64,000 nt of DNA from Haemaphysalis longicornis (GCA_013339765.2 CM023448.1:197014409-197078408), one strand, 5' to 3'. Positions 46,836-57,514 are shown, counted from the first letter of the stretch. Notes: generated by a model not told the origin, from the sequence alone. Made by a program: numbers and translations.

Positions 46836-47565
46836 AAAGCCGCCCGCCCGCATCTTCCCACGGGGGGAACTCGAGTAAATGCGTCGCATAGGGGTGGTTG
46901 TATTGCGTGAAAGTTGCGTAATTGGGTAGTTTGTGGTTACCGTTTGGATGTGGGGAGGGTTTGGAATGCTTAATTATTTCTTTCGTCTTTATTATTCTGA
47001 TTTAATGTTTCGTGATTTTCGGACACAGCAAGGACAGGTGAAGGTATTGTCATCATTAGAGTGACGCTGCTGTTGCATTGTGTCGCACTACTTGTTGACG
47101 GTACTGTTGCTTCCATCGCTTATACTTCATCTGGAGCCAAACGAAAGACAAGCAAAGACGCACTTGACTGAAGTTCGAACGCGCGCTCCGCCGCTTATAT
47201 ACACTGCGCGCGCTGTCGAGGGAGAGGAGTATGGGGGAGAGACGCCCATGCGCGCACTTCCGTACACAAGCGCGCGACCTTTCCACGCCCCCCCCACCAC
47301 GCTGTTGTCACGCAGCTGTCACGCCGCTAGCACGACGCTATCACGTGTACACCTTCCGCTGTTGCTGCTGAGCGTGACGGAGCACACGGGGTAACTACGG
47401 CGCATGCGCGCGCAGACGCGCTCCTTCCGCACCGCCGCAGCTGTTGTTGAGAGCGAGGAGGGTACGGGGGAGAGGCGCGCACCTGCGCCTCGACGTGACG
47501 TCATGAGCTGCGGACGCCTATGGACGGAGGAGTTGGCGAGCCTAAGAAATGCTCCGCATTTAAAA
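46836..47565 (-). repeat. Compact promoter-bearing repeat, apparently complete unit
   Basis: Minus-strand order: aaatgcggagcatttcttag (start, about 47565), a GC-rich region, TATATAAG (47201-47194), TCAGT (47171-47167), a basic frame MKYKRWKQQYRQQVVRHN (ATG at about 47130), an overlapping frame MQQQRHSNDDNTFTCPCCV ending RKSRNIKSE, an AT-rich part, and the tail box ATGCGACGCATTTACTC..GTTCCC followed by GGCGGCTTTT (about 46840). The two frames overlap in different phases, so which (if either) is translated is not known. Related units are at 40200-41010, and the tail box also ends the repeats at 5632 and 53098. Confidence 0.7.
47167..47201 (-). promoter_or_regulatory. TATA box and TCAGT initiator in a compact repeat
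   Basis: On the minus strand TATAAG starts at 47199 and the initiator A is at 47169, 30 bases downstream, the same geometry as at 40774-40806. The downstream sequences of the two copies have diverged, so conservation of the pair stands out. Confidence 0.65.
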
Positions 47566-47697
47566 GTTGTAGCTTACGGGCTTTCAAGGCGAAGGCCAAT
47601 TGATGCTTTTTCTGCTACACCGCGTTTGTATCGTCGTATTTGTTGTGAGAACTTCTTGCTGTGCTAGTTGGTGAATAGATGCCATGATTTGAAGCGC

Positions 47698-47796
47698 AAC
47701 AAAAACACACGGACGAAGAACAGAGTAAACGAGAGAGGTGCTTTTCTGGGACGCGGATGTCTCGTCTACTCTGTTCTTCGTCCGTGTATTTGTTGT
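47698..47796. repeat. Hairpin with about 37-bp arms
   Basis: caacaaaaacacacggacga (47698 on) pairs with the reverse of ..tcgtccgtgtatttgttg (to 47796). Arms match at nearly every base and a spacer of about 25 bases separates them. It is probably a small foldback repeat, since the word acacggacgaagaacagag is of the kind that is repetitive in ticks. Confidence 0.65.
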
Positions 47797-47899
47797 GGTT
47801 GTTATTTCAAGTATCGGGCATACCGAATCAGGGTATGGGCTAATCATCAATGGTTGGAGAAAAAAAAAGTTTCTTGCCAAATTACGGGGCACTATATAA

Positions 47900-49835
47900 A
47901 TATAATTTAAAGCGGCTTGAAATCATTTGCAATCCTAAAGGAGAGAAAAATTATCGCAATCTTCAAAGTGAGAGAACAATGCAAAATATAATGAGAATCG
48001 ATTAGTATTTTCAATGAAGCTCAGGAGGGCAAAGCAAACATTCCATTAGCTGAACCGCGTCCTAGAAGCCCCGAATCAAAGTAATGCTGGCACTGCGTTG
48101 CTAAACCCAAAACGGTAAAGCGGCACCTCAATGAGCTGATACCTGAGCCCAGTAAAACGTCTACAGGATAGTAGCTAGTTATCGATGGACTCATGTTTAT
48201 TACAGTAATGGCACTGAGGTGTTAGATCCAGACTAGAGGATACAGAACTCTCTCAAAGACAATAAAACTGATTTATGCTGTCCTTGAAGCTTTAGCATCC
48301 TACGATACCTGGCGGAGGTGATAAAAGGTCTTGGTTGAATGCCGTCTACAATGAACCCAGAGAGCGCTATTCTTGTTAGAGAGTCCCCGGCTTCATTTGG
48401 AAAGATTCCCGTATGCCCGAGAACCTAAAGAAGGTGGATTTAAATTAGAAGGGGTGGCTCTTTCTTTGCTTTCGTTTCTTCTACTTTTGTTTCGAATTAC
48501 TCCAAGTAGACGTGTAGGACTAATCGCTGGCCGCAATTGCCGCGGCAGCTTTCCCACAATTATAGCCCTCATCCTGGCGCACCATTTCTATATTCACGAG
48601 CCGTTACGTTCAACGGTCACCCGGCATGCACCAGGTCAATTCTTGTTACATTCTGGCATGAGGCCGGATTAACGCAATGGTTATGCCCTGCTCAAGCGAC
48701 CAGGATTATAATCCCACATGAACACAAATGTGCCATTTTATTTATTTTGTCTTAACAACGGCGGCCATTTCGGTACCGTTACTTTGGGCAGACTTGGACG
48801 GCGGTCAGTTTTCGCGTTTGACGAGGGATCTATGACTTTCGCCGCAAAGGAAAAAGTCATTAGCGCTCCCGCGAACGTCAAAACCACAGTGCAGACATTC
48901 ACCACAAGGTCATCCGTGTCATTTTTGGGACGAAGCGAAACTCTTCCAACAATCAGTTATTGGCGTCAGTTGCTTTTATCGTACGTTTGGTTTGGCACAC
49001 CCAAATAGCTTCGATGGCCAACCGTTACTGCAGGACAAGATGACTCCTCAATTTTTTTAGCCACGCTCAGCATTCCTGTAAAATTGGAATTATGGTTTAT
49101 TGACTCATTTACAAAAAAGTACAAAACATCTCATTTTACGCAGGGAATCCCAGCGGCTGTTGGGAAAAAGACTCCGCGGTCGTGTTTCTTCCGTTTTAGC
49201 CTCTATTAAAGCAATGGTTCCCTCGAAGAAGGAGTGATTGATTTTATGTCAAGCCGTATAGAGCCGCGTATAAAACTAGGCAGGATACGCGGGGGACGAA
49301 ACCAACTTTCTTAGATGCTCTTAACACAACATGGGGATGATTCGTTTTATGGCCACATCCGTAAACGCCATGGGTGATTGTTTGTTTTCACGAGCGTGAC
49401 TGCGGAACACCCTGCCCTCTTCCTGTCGTGCCCCCTTGGTGGCAGGCTCACAGATAAGCGTGAAGGAACCCGCTTCCTAAAAGGAGCCACGACGGCAACA
49501 CACAACTTCGTTTTATTTGGGAAATTTGGTGATTTGTAGTACCCTGAGTGCTTGGGCGACAGAAAACAGTGCTTTATTTACTGAGAAATTGAAAAATAAA
49601 AGTCCGCATTTCAATTTTTCGCGCTACATCGCATGCTTCACGATGTCAGCAATGATGTATTAGAGGAAGGTATCCTAAAAGGAGAGTTAGTATAAGGACT
49701 TCTGCTGCATGGAAACTTCGCCAAAAGTTTAATTACCGTCGGCCTTCCTAGATGGCATAGCAATGGCGTTGTGCCTAAGGCACCAAAGAGCTCTTTTATG
49801 GGCCTTAGTTCCGCCAGCCACCCCTTTCGTGCCCA
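47900..49835. other. Stretch without recognised genes
   Basis: No gene was found. 48665-48715 (ttaacgcaatggttatgccc and ggattataatccca) may be a very worn tRNA-type SINE head. Plus-strand frames 48373-48672 and 48718-49008 are unassigned. Confidence 0.3.
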
Positions 49836-49842
49836 GTTTATT

Positions 49843-50060
49843 TATGATGATGATGATGATGACTGTGTTTAATGGCGCAAGGGCTTCTAGGGCGAATAGC
49901 GCCAAAACGAGGGTGTGTTAATGTCGCAGGTGAGTTATATACTGCATACTTTCGTCAAAAGATGGTTATGTAAAATTGGTGTATAGGGCCAATGATTTGG
50001 AGTAAAAACTGAATAAAACCAGTTGAGACAGTAGAAAAACATTTCGGCTAAAGATCACGG
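49843..50060 (-). repeat. Probable retroelement 3' end with (TCA)n tail
   Basis: On the minus strand the sequence reads ..cctcgttttggcgctattcgcc, then aagcccttgcgccattaaac, and then acagtcatcatcatcatca. A tail of this form is typical of LINE/SINE insertions. No coding part remains. Confidence 0.4.
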
Positions 50061-50064
50061 TGCC

Positions 50065-51410
50065 TCAGAGTGCCCGGTCTGTTTATGATCGAACCTGTAC
50101 AGGGCGTTTCTTGTTACGGTTCATAGTTATCGGTAAAGCGAAAAATTGCGTATGACTCGACAAACCGTGTCATTTAAGTGGTATCATTGTCTATGCCAAC
50201 TGGCTGGTGTCATGTCAGATATATCCAGCGCACTTAATTCAGCGCAGGATGGTGGTGATTCTCAGTGTCGGCCACAGTTAGTTGCGAACGCGGTGCGTAT
50301 GTTTCGACTTGCGTTTGGAACTTCCTTGATTTACCCACCATTCTTTCTGATGTAATAAGATTTTAAGCTAAATTTTAAGTGCATGTATGTGTTTCGCCAT
50401 GTTGTAATCCCTGTTTAGTTTGTGTTTGATTTTGTCGGCCTCAGTCAATCGCACAAGCCGACCATAATACGCCCGAAACCTTACAGCGGGAAAATAGCTG
50501 GTGAGTAGAATACCTGTTCTTTGTTTTACTTATTATAGAGCTTATTTGACTGAAGTTTCTATTAAATGTGGTGCGAGTGTCATCCCAGCGAGATAATATT
50601 TGGACTGAACGAAACTTGCATTTTGCCTTCATGGCACCTTTAGCAGCGTGCTCTATTAACCGCGCGCATGCTGCATCGCGGGCTGGCTTACTAGGGGGCC
50701 AGAGTGCCACCGGGAATGCGGTTCCAGCAAGCCGAGGGCTGGTGGGACGGTCTCCCCCAAGTGACCGATAAGGTTCAAATAGGTTGCCAAACGCGGCGCA
50801 CTAGCTTTCGGTGTGCTTTAATTACAGCAATGTGGTGCTGTTTTTAGCAGCGGAGCTGTTGTTGATGGCCGCAATGTGTGAGGCGTCATCAGAAAACGAT
50901 TGGTCATAGTTACTCCCACCGTTCACCGAGAAACTTGAGCCCATGTTTTACGTGGAGCACCCGGCGTCGTTCAGGCTTGCGCATGGCGCTCGCAAAAATT
51001 CCAAGATAACTGTTCACGTGCGTCCGCGTGCCGAGGGGGGAGCACAAGACAGCTCGCGCCACCGACGCGCAGTTCACGAAGCCGAATCCCACCGGTTCCA
51101 GCGCGTGCTGACACGTTCCCCTTTGGGAGAAATGCGAAAGCCCGCGGACAGAACAATCCGGGCCCGCCAGTCATGCATGAGGAAGACGACGATATACATT
51201 GATATGATGATAACTACTACTGCCGCAGTGAAAAGCGACGAGGGAACATGTAAATAAACAATTGCAAACCTAATTCAATGCGCGGACGTGTGTGCTTCAG
51301 TGCTCACACAAAAAGAAATCCTCCAACTTCGCTATGGTTCAAGGCTTGCGCGACGTAGTGCCAGCGGCGCCAATTTTTTGGTGTACATATTTTAGTGCTA
51401 TTGGCATTCT
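50065..51410. other. Stretch without recognised genes
   Basis: No domain was recognised in the open frames 50146-50355, 50441-50771 or 50943-51257. Confidence 0.3.
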
Positions 51411-51416
51411 TGCAGT

Positions 51417-51483
51417 ACTTTACCCAGGTGTTTTGTGTGGCGGTATTAGACAGATACCGCCAGATGAAAAACCTGGGTAAAGT
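51417..51483. other. 67-nt near-perfect hairpin (pre-miRNA-like)
   Basis: The 5' arm 51417-51446 (actttacccaggtg...) pairs with the 3' arm 51454-51483 (...cctgggtaaagt). Of 30 positions, only two mismatch and two would be G-U wobbles; the loop is tagacag. Pairing stops at both outer ends. Size, loop and scattered mismatches fit a pre-miRNA on either strand. A small palindromic MITE would look similar. The overlapping open frame 51292-51480 is probably incidental. Confidence 0.6.
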
Positions 51484-51489
51484 CTAACC

Positions 51490-52010
51490 TGTCAAAGCAT
51501 TATGCCGCGGTCACCTTCCAACTCATCAGTGTGGAAGGAGTACTAGGCTTATGAGAGAGGCTGGAGTGAGGGTGGATAATCGATGCAAGTGTGTCACACA
51601 TACAAAAAGCGTGCAGCCTCGCATCGACGCAAGGCATCAGAGGTGGCTTTTCGACCGATTTTCGTTTAAATTGGGGAGTTGATTTATTCATGCGAATAGA
51701 ACGTGGACTCCGAAACTGACTTTGATACAAGGCGGCAGTAGCAAAACGATAGCGGGTGGTGCGTCTCATAACAACACCTAAAAAGGTGGCTAAGGTAGCG
51801 GAGAGTAAGCGATCGCTCTCACAGAGTGCAGTGCTGGATTTTCTGCGCATTGTGTTACCAGATAAGTCATAACAGTTTTTTTTTTTTTTGCGTAGAATCG
51901 TGTTGCAAATAGTGCTGCATGCGCATGTGGGAATCCGGATGAGGATAATTATTCAGTGCTATTTTTAACAGTGTCATTCTCAGCCGCAAGAGAGGTAAGA
52001 ATGGTACTGT
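51490..52010. other. Stretch without recognised genes
   Basis: A minus-strand frame of 116 codons (51500-51850) matches no family. A poly(T) run is at 51877-51889. Confidence 0.3.
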
Positions 52011-53097
52011 TACCTATAGACCTTATGCAAAAACTGGCGCCCTCTCGCGGGAACCGCGTGCGCTTCCGCCATGTTGGGAGATTCCCGGATCTCCGGATAC
52101 CGCAGTATACATGATAGCCCGGGGTTAGCGACGCGCACGTCGACATTTATCGTTGTCCAAGATGCTTAAGTACTGCCGTGTAACTTTCTGTGCACAAAGA
52201 TGATACGAGGACGACCACAGAAAAAGCGTACACATCTTTATCTCTCAACGGAAGCGTGATTCGAGCCCTGCGTGAAGTCGCTTGCGGGTGTCGACGTCTT
52301 AGCGCAGTAATATTATAGCTAGAGCCTAGATCGCATGAATAGTCACGAAACGAATAATATGTGCAGGACTAAAAAGGTGCCAAAGTTAGCTATTTTGTAG
52401 CCCTGTATTCGCCGCCGAGCACTCCTGCCTCCTGGTAGTTAAGGCGGACTGCATCGGTCAGCTCGTACTTTATCGAGATGAGTTTTGAGTCTGCCGTTCG
52501 TGCTTTGCGCGCCCGTGTTTTCTTTTTATTCTGGACGTTCGCTGGGCTTTTATGAAAGTACTACGCATTCTTTCATTTGCCAAACGTTACAGGAAATAAG
52601 GGATCCGCGAGAGTTGCAACCTTCACGTAGCGCCATGAGTAGCGCAAGTAACGTACGTAGTAATATCGGTCATTTACCGCTCGTCGCCTGCTGTTCGACC
52701 GTAGCCTATTTTCCCAGATCAAATTTTTCGAGCGGAATTTTCTAAGCGGTAGTGTGCACCCAGTTTTGTTGTCCAGGGCGCGAGCAGGAGACGCTCAGCT
52801 GTCGCCGCGAGGCACGCGCTCACGAGCGCCCGGAATTTTCTCACTCTCTAAGGTTTTCGCAATATTTTTTTTTTTGCTAAAGCCTTTGCGTGTGATGGGG
52901 ATGCTCGGTGGTCGCTGCGAGGCACGCGCTCACCAGTGCTCGGCAATGTATTGGTAGATTAATTATTCATTGGCAATTTATTGGTAATATATTGGCAATG
53001 TTTAATGCGTTACACGCCACACAGGTTACGTGCTACACATTACGGCCAGCTACAACAACCCCGCTGTTAAAAAATGCAAGGTATGCAGTTTATTTTA

Positions 53098-53515
53098 TTA
53101 GATGCGACGGCATCTCATTCACTCGCCTTGTCCCTCCATACGGCGTTGTCGTTGTCCGTCCACACCCCTCCCCCATTCTCCTCGCCGCGCGAGCTGCGGT
53201 CTCCGCCGCTCACCCCCTCTCCTCTCCGATAGCGAACACTCTCTCGCGAGGGGCATTGGATTGGATTTGGATTGGATTGGATTAGATTGGATTAAATTGG
53301 ATTGGATGATTGGATTTGGATTGGATTGGATTAAAGTGGATTGTGTTGGATTGTGTTGCGTCATTGCCGCGCCACGTTGCGTCATAGCCGCGGCAGGGGG
53401 TTTACGGCACGTTTCACGCGATGGGAGAATCAACCTAACGGAAACAACAACGGAACCCCCTATGCGTCGCATCTACACAGGGGTTCCCGCGAGGGGAGGT
53501 GGGAGTAATTTTTTA
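53098..53515 (+). repeat. Tail-box repeat, copy d, with internal pentanucleotide array
   Basis: Starts ttagatgcgacggcatctca and ends cgtttcacgcgat..., then atgcgtcgcatctacacagg, then ggggaggtgggag. Both ends match copy a (5632-6172). In the sense frame the end reads MRRIYTGVPARGGGS, and the compact repeats have MRRIYSSSPRGK at the same place. A TTGGA-type array (53256-53356) fills the middle. Confidence 0.65.
53256..53356. repeat. (ATTGG)n-type minisatellite
   Basis: Imperfect repeats of attgg/atttgg/attgga with several variants, within a tail-box repeat. Confidence 0.85.
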
Positions 53516-54274
53516 TTTTTTATTTTTGTAGGTTTCCTCTGCGTCCCAGAGGACCCTTAGCGTATAGCTATATCGCGGAATGCCCCGGGCCCTCCCCCAT
53601 TTCAACCTCGGGGCAGCCCGCATCGGCTCGAAGCGTTTCAGGAATGACCTTCAGGAATGACCTTCAGGAAAGCGTTTCAAGAATGAACCAACCCGGATGT
53701 ACTTTCAATCTTCGCGTTCTCACATCAAAAAAAAAAAAGGAGAAGAAACGTGACAGCCTCCAAAACCTTCCCTGCCGGTGCCTCCCTGAGTGTTTTTTCG
53801 ATGCATAATGCGTATTTACGAAGTCGCTCGCAAATGTGGGCAACAGAGAAAGGTCCACAGATCACTCGTCACTCATTTTGATGCGCGTAAATCTGAATAT
53901 AAAAGGATCGCCAAGCCCAGAAAGCCCCTCACACGCTCCGTACCAAGCAATCCCACGACCGCCATCCCCCAATATGGCGTCGCGGGCTCGTTTCGTTTTT
54001 CTCCTGGTAGATGGCGGCACTTTCGCATAAGGTCTATTGAGTTTTGAGCAGTCTTCCATTGGGGTTAGGAGCACTTCAGAAGCAGCGGCCAATTTGCGGT
54101 CTTCACCAATGGTTGTGGCTTACGTAATACAGTATTATTTTTCTTTGAGCACTCTGTAAACATTTACCTCCACATGCTAACATTTTGTTTTTTCAAGTGA
54201 AGCTTTAACTAGCTTGAGCGTGCGATGTGTGTATACTTAACGCCATACAGTGAAGCCCACCTTATGAACCTCTG

Positions 54275-54577
54275 ATGATGGGGATGATCTGGATTCCTGG
54301 TCGTACGTCTATGGGTAGGCCACGGGCAATTCGTTTGGCCGAAGGGCAGGCGGTCAAGCGGGCATGCGCTCCGGAGCGCGCTTCTGAGCCTAACAAGGAG
54401 CGTTCTCCTAAGCGTCGTGCGGAACCCGAAGTTCGTCAGGCGGAAGTGGAGGCCAACGAGGGACGAAGGCGGCAGTTGTTGTTGTGCATTACGTGTTTAT
54501 CACCAAACTTCGCGTGTTTTATCTTTTGGTTTACGAAAGGCAGGAATGATTTGTTGCTTTATTCTAATTTTTTGTAG
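54275..54577 (+). CDS. Basic open frame with an AT-hook-like GRPR motif (doubtful)
   Basis: A 100-codon frame with the segment GRPRAIRLAEGQAVKRA followed by Arg/Glu-rich KRRAEPEVRQAEVEA. GRPR is the core of an AT hook, and the repeating Arg/Glu/Ala character resembles the basic proteins encoded by some arthropod repeats. The C-terminal third is hydrophobic and unrelated. There is no sign of splicing or of a neighbouring exon. It may be a repeat remnant related to the compact repeats at 40200 and 46836, which also have a basic frame, but no direct match was seen. Confidence 0.25.
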   Translation: MMGMIWIPGRTSMGRPRAIRLAEGQAVKRACAPERASEPNKERSPKRRAEPEVRQAEVEANEGRRRQLLLCITCLSPNFACFIFWFTKGRNDLLLYSNFL

Positions 54578-54969
54578 CATTCACATTCAAAAATCTCAAA
54601 AGTTCGTACGTACGTTTGTACAAGTGTACATGGGGAGAAACATCTGCTTGGAGCAAGGCATTTCCATTGCTATAGCCACTGCCAATACCACCATCAAAGT
54701 AAACAGCCCAATCCCCCTGCTGAAAGGTTAACGTGGGAGAGAGAGAGAGAGAAAGACCTTTAATAACGACTGGCGATGTTAGCCGGCTAAAATGCCTAAT
54801 TTTCTACGCCAGGGGATGACGTAATGAAGATGATGGCGATGATGCTGAAAGAACTTGATGCGCACAGAAACGTTGAGTTGTTCACAGCGACTGGTCGACG
54901 CATGTGTGTTGAGGTACTCTATCAGAGCTTTTGTTGCCCGTAAAGCACGTTTGGGACATGCCCATGGCC

Positions 54970-55160
54970 CTAAAACGTCCTTTAGATGAATGTCCACCGA
55001 AAGCGGCAGTCCCAAGGCACTGCGAGGGACAATCTTTGAGCACTGAATCGAGCACATTCAGAGAGCAGGTGATGGAGGGTTTCTCGCACATCACAGTGTG
55101 GGCAGGGCAGCGACGTAGGTCGTTTAATCTTAAAGAAAAAGTTGCACGTGTGCGCGACAT
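54970..55160 (-). pseudogene. I-type LINE C-terminal Cys/His segment
   Basis: About 55200-55050 reads MRLNVAHTC..., then CPHCDVRETLHHLLSEC: C-x2-C, then H and C about 7-12 residues later. This is the zinc-binding motif that ends many I-type polyproteins. The frame continues, with shifts, to the stop near 54779. Confidence 0.7.
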
Positions 55161-55369
55161 TCAACCGCATGTGATGTAGAATTGCTTCTACCCGCTTGGA
55201 GAGTCCTGGTGGCATTTTTGAATTTGCAGTTTGAATCGATGGAAGATAGCGGCGCGTAATGACGTGATACTTCATCCCAGCCTGCACGCTGCAGGTTCCA
55301 TGCCACGTTGTATGCAAGGACAGGTGCATCTTTCCTGGAGAATGGTATTGATATTGCCGATGCACAATG

Positions 55370-55774
55370 GTTATGCGCAACGGATGCAGAAATGTCCGCC
55401 ATCACATTGCCAGTTACCCCACGATGGGCTGGAATCCACTAAACTGCTATGTGATGGTGCGCTTGTAGAGCTTGGAGATGTAAAGCGTTTATGTCAGACA
55501 CAAGCTGGTGTAAAGACGCTAGGCATTGAAGGGCAGCCCTTGAGTCGGTGAATATAGCCCAATCTCGGGCGGGCTGCTTGATGATATGAGCAAAAGCCAC
55601 CCTCAGAGCTGCAAGTTCGGTAGCCGTAGTTGACGTTTTGTGACTGAGCATGGCACTGATTGTGGTGCGTGATGACGGTATCCACACCCCGATAGTGGAT
55701 GATGCTGATGACACAGACCTATAGTGTACACATGAGTGTGGTCTTTGTATATCCGCGAAATGTAGTCCAGGCAA
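55370..55774 (-). pseudogene. I-type LINE RNase H domain
   Basis: Removes the RNA strand during retrotransposition. Landmarks are TELAALRVAF (catalytic Glu), WAIFTDSRAALQCL (Asp) and WIPAHRGVTGNVMADI (the HxGxxGNxxAD motif with the last Asp, about 55437-55390). The residues of the active site are present, but a frameshift separates the second and third blocks (near 55440-55490). Confidence 0.8.
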
Positions 55775-56424
55775 AGAACCTTAGTGCGGGAGCTAGAACA
55801 TGCTCCTTCCTCGTGATACCGGGCACAGTAGTGGTGACTGGTATAGGCAGGAATATCCAGGGCGCGTGCTCAGGAGGAGCACGCTCTTGATAGACCTTCG
55901 GCAGAAACTGACGCACTTAATTGGCCCAGCTTGTCGCTAGACGATGGCCTCTCTGTCTTGCCACAATCCGCAGACGCGCACGAAGCAATTCCTGCGGGCT
56001 TAGAGCTAGTGGTGAGAGCTGCCTGAATTCTGTCAGCTTTCTGACGGTAGAGGTTGTCTTTGGAACGCTAATGCCGACCCGCAGTACTTGTGTTTGCATG
56101 CTCTCTAGAGCTTTGACAGTTCTTTTTGATAGAGGGACCAAAGCGGTGATGCTGTAACACATCAGGCCAACGCAAACCGCTCTGTATACCAGGAGAAGAG
56201 AGTTGACTGAACAACAGCCGGTGTTGGCGGAGGGCATGCAGAACATGCGGGTGAATGAAGTAATCTTGTCCTTGGGGTGGCGAATATGAGGCGACCAGGT
56301 GAGAATACTATCAAATGTTCCTCCCAAGAACTTCTTGGCCGGGATGTATGAAATTCCGGTCCCTCTAACATGTGATGCCGTAGCGCGTAAGGTCACGCTT
56401 TGTAAAGGCTATCGCACCACATTT

Positions 56425-57400
56425 CTACCCTGACATCACTAAACCTCGAGTTGCGAGAAATGCCGCAATGGAGTCAATTGCTCGCTGCCGTCTTGACCGT
56501 AACACTCGCCTATTGCGGCAAGAACTCCATATGCAGATGTCGTCGACGTACAGAGAGATTTCTATTGACTGTGGCATGCATTTCTCCAGGCCAACTATGG
56601 CAATGTTAAAGAGTGTAGGGCTCAGCACCCCACCCTGGGTAACACCTCGGGTCACCTGGTGTAGCAATGAGTCGCCGCTGTACGTAGGCTTGTACACATA
56701 CCTGTCGGAGAGGTAGTCCGATAGCCGAGAGGTAGGAGAAGTAGTACGATGCGGCTCCTGATCTTTAAAGACTTGAGCGCCGAGCGGATGGCTTCATGCT
56801 CGACGCAGTCATACGCTGACTTGACGTCGAGGAACAGGGCAACAGTAATGTTCCGCCGACACTTTGCTTGTCTTATGCTATCCGCAAGGGCGATGACGTT
56901 GTCGAGGCTGCTATGACCCTTGCGGAAACCAGACATCTGTGCTGGGTATATATCTCGGATGGTCAAACCCCAGTCCAAGCTGAATAACACCCTCTTTCCC
57001 ACCAGTTTCCCGGCACAACTGAGGAGCGCTATAGGTCGGAAGGACTCGATGGCGATGGGAACTTTACCTGGCTTTAGGACTGGAACAAGGTGAGCGTGTT
57101 TCCACCTAGGCTCTAGACGGCCAGTTTCCCACAAAAGATTGAAGGCATTCAGAAGGCAACTTTTCCCTTTTCACCTAGATGCGAGATGGTTGTGTAGGTG
57201 ATATCATCCGGGCCTGGGCAGCTGGATTGTTTGACAGAAGACAGTGCAGCGAGCAACTCTGCCATGGAGAATGACTCGTCCATTGGGGACACCGGGCCTG
57301 AGCATGCCCGGCTGGGCCGAAAGTGTGGTGGAAAAAGAGCTGCTGGCGCTGCAGTAATTCCCCTGCAGAAGGTGTCAGCGACTTGGAGGTCACTGGTGTT
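56425..57400 (-). pseudogene. I-type LINE reverse transcriptase, broken
   Basis: Landmarks are AELLAALSSVKQSSCPGPDDITY (in part; about 57270-57200), KHAHLVPVLKPGK and SFRPIALLSCAGKL (about 57090-57010), SGFRKGHSSLDNV, ALFLDVKSAYDCVEH (first catalytic Asp, about 56830), RGVTQGGVLSPTLFNIA (about 56650), and the catalytic box YVDD in SLYVDDICIW (about 56540). All catalytic positions survive. Frameshifts lie near 57150 and 56700. Confidence 0.8.
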
Positions 57401-57514
57401 CATGCTCAGTGAGATGAAATTGAACGGGTGCAGTTGGGTCCGCAAACTTCGGAACAGGTGCTTTATTCTGGAGAGTGCCTTCCAAGGGTAGAATGATGAT
57501 TTTACCGGGCTGTT

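Larger units (their letters stand above)
52016..54037. mobile_element. Candidate DNA transposon with ~25-bp imperfect TIRs
   Basis: The left end ATAGACCTTATGCAAAAACT and the reverse of the right end, ATAGACCTTATGCGAAAGTG, match closely. Further in, cgccatgttggg / cgccatattggg also correspond. The element would be about 2.0 kb. No transposase was recognised, the interior holds the tail-box repeat 53098-53515, and no clear target duplication was seen. It is therefore a candidate only. Confidence 0.5.
54737..57510 (-). mobile_element. I-type LINE, 5'-truncated (RT, RNase H, zinc-binding tail)
   Basis: A 2.8-kb non-LTR retrotransposon remnant. On the minus strand, in order: RT (about 57400-56430), connection region (56400-55920), RNase H (about 55720-55370), C-terminal Cys/His region (about 55120-55060), stop at about 54779, a short UTR with TTATTAAAGG, and a (CT)n tail (54737-54757). 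Carrying RNase H after RT is the signature of the I superfamily. The endonuclease and 5' end are missing and frames are broken in several places. It is better preserved than the relatives at 17098, 24714 and 28160. Sequence upstream of about 57510 could not be assigned. Confidence 0.8.

Noticed and set aside
53102..53560. 152-codon frame as a gene
   Set aside because: It spans a tail-box repeat and a pentanucleotide array, and the antisense strand is open as well.
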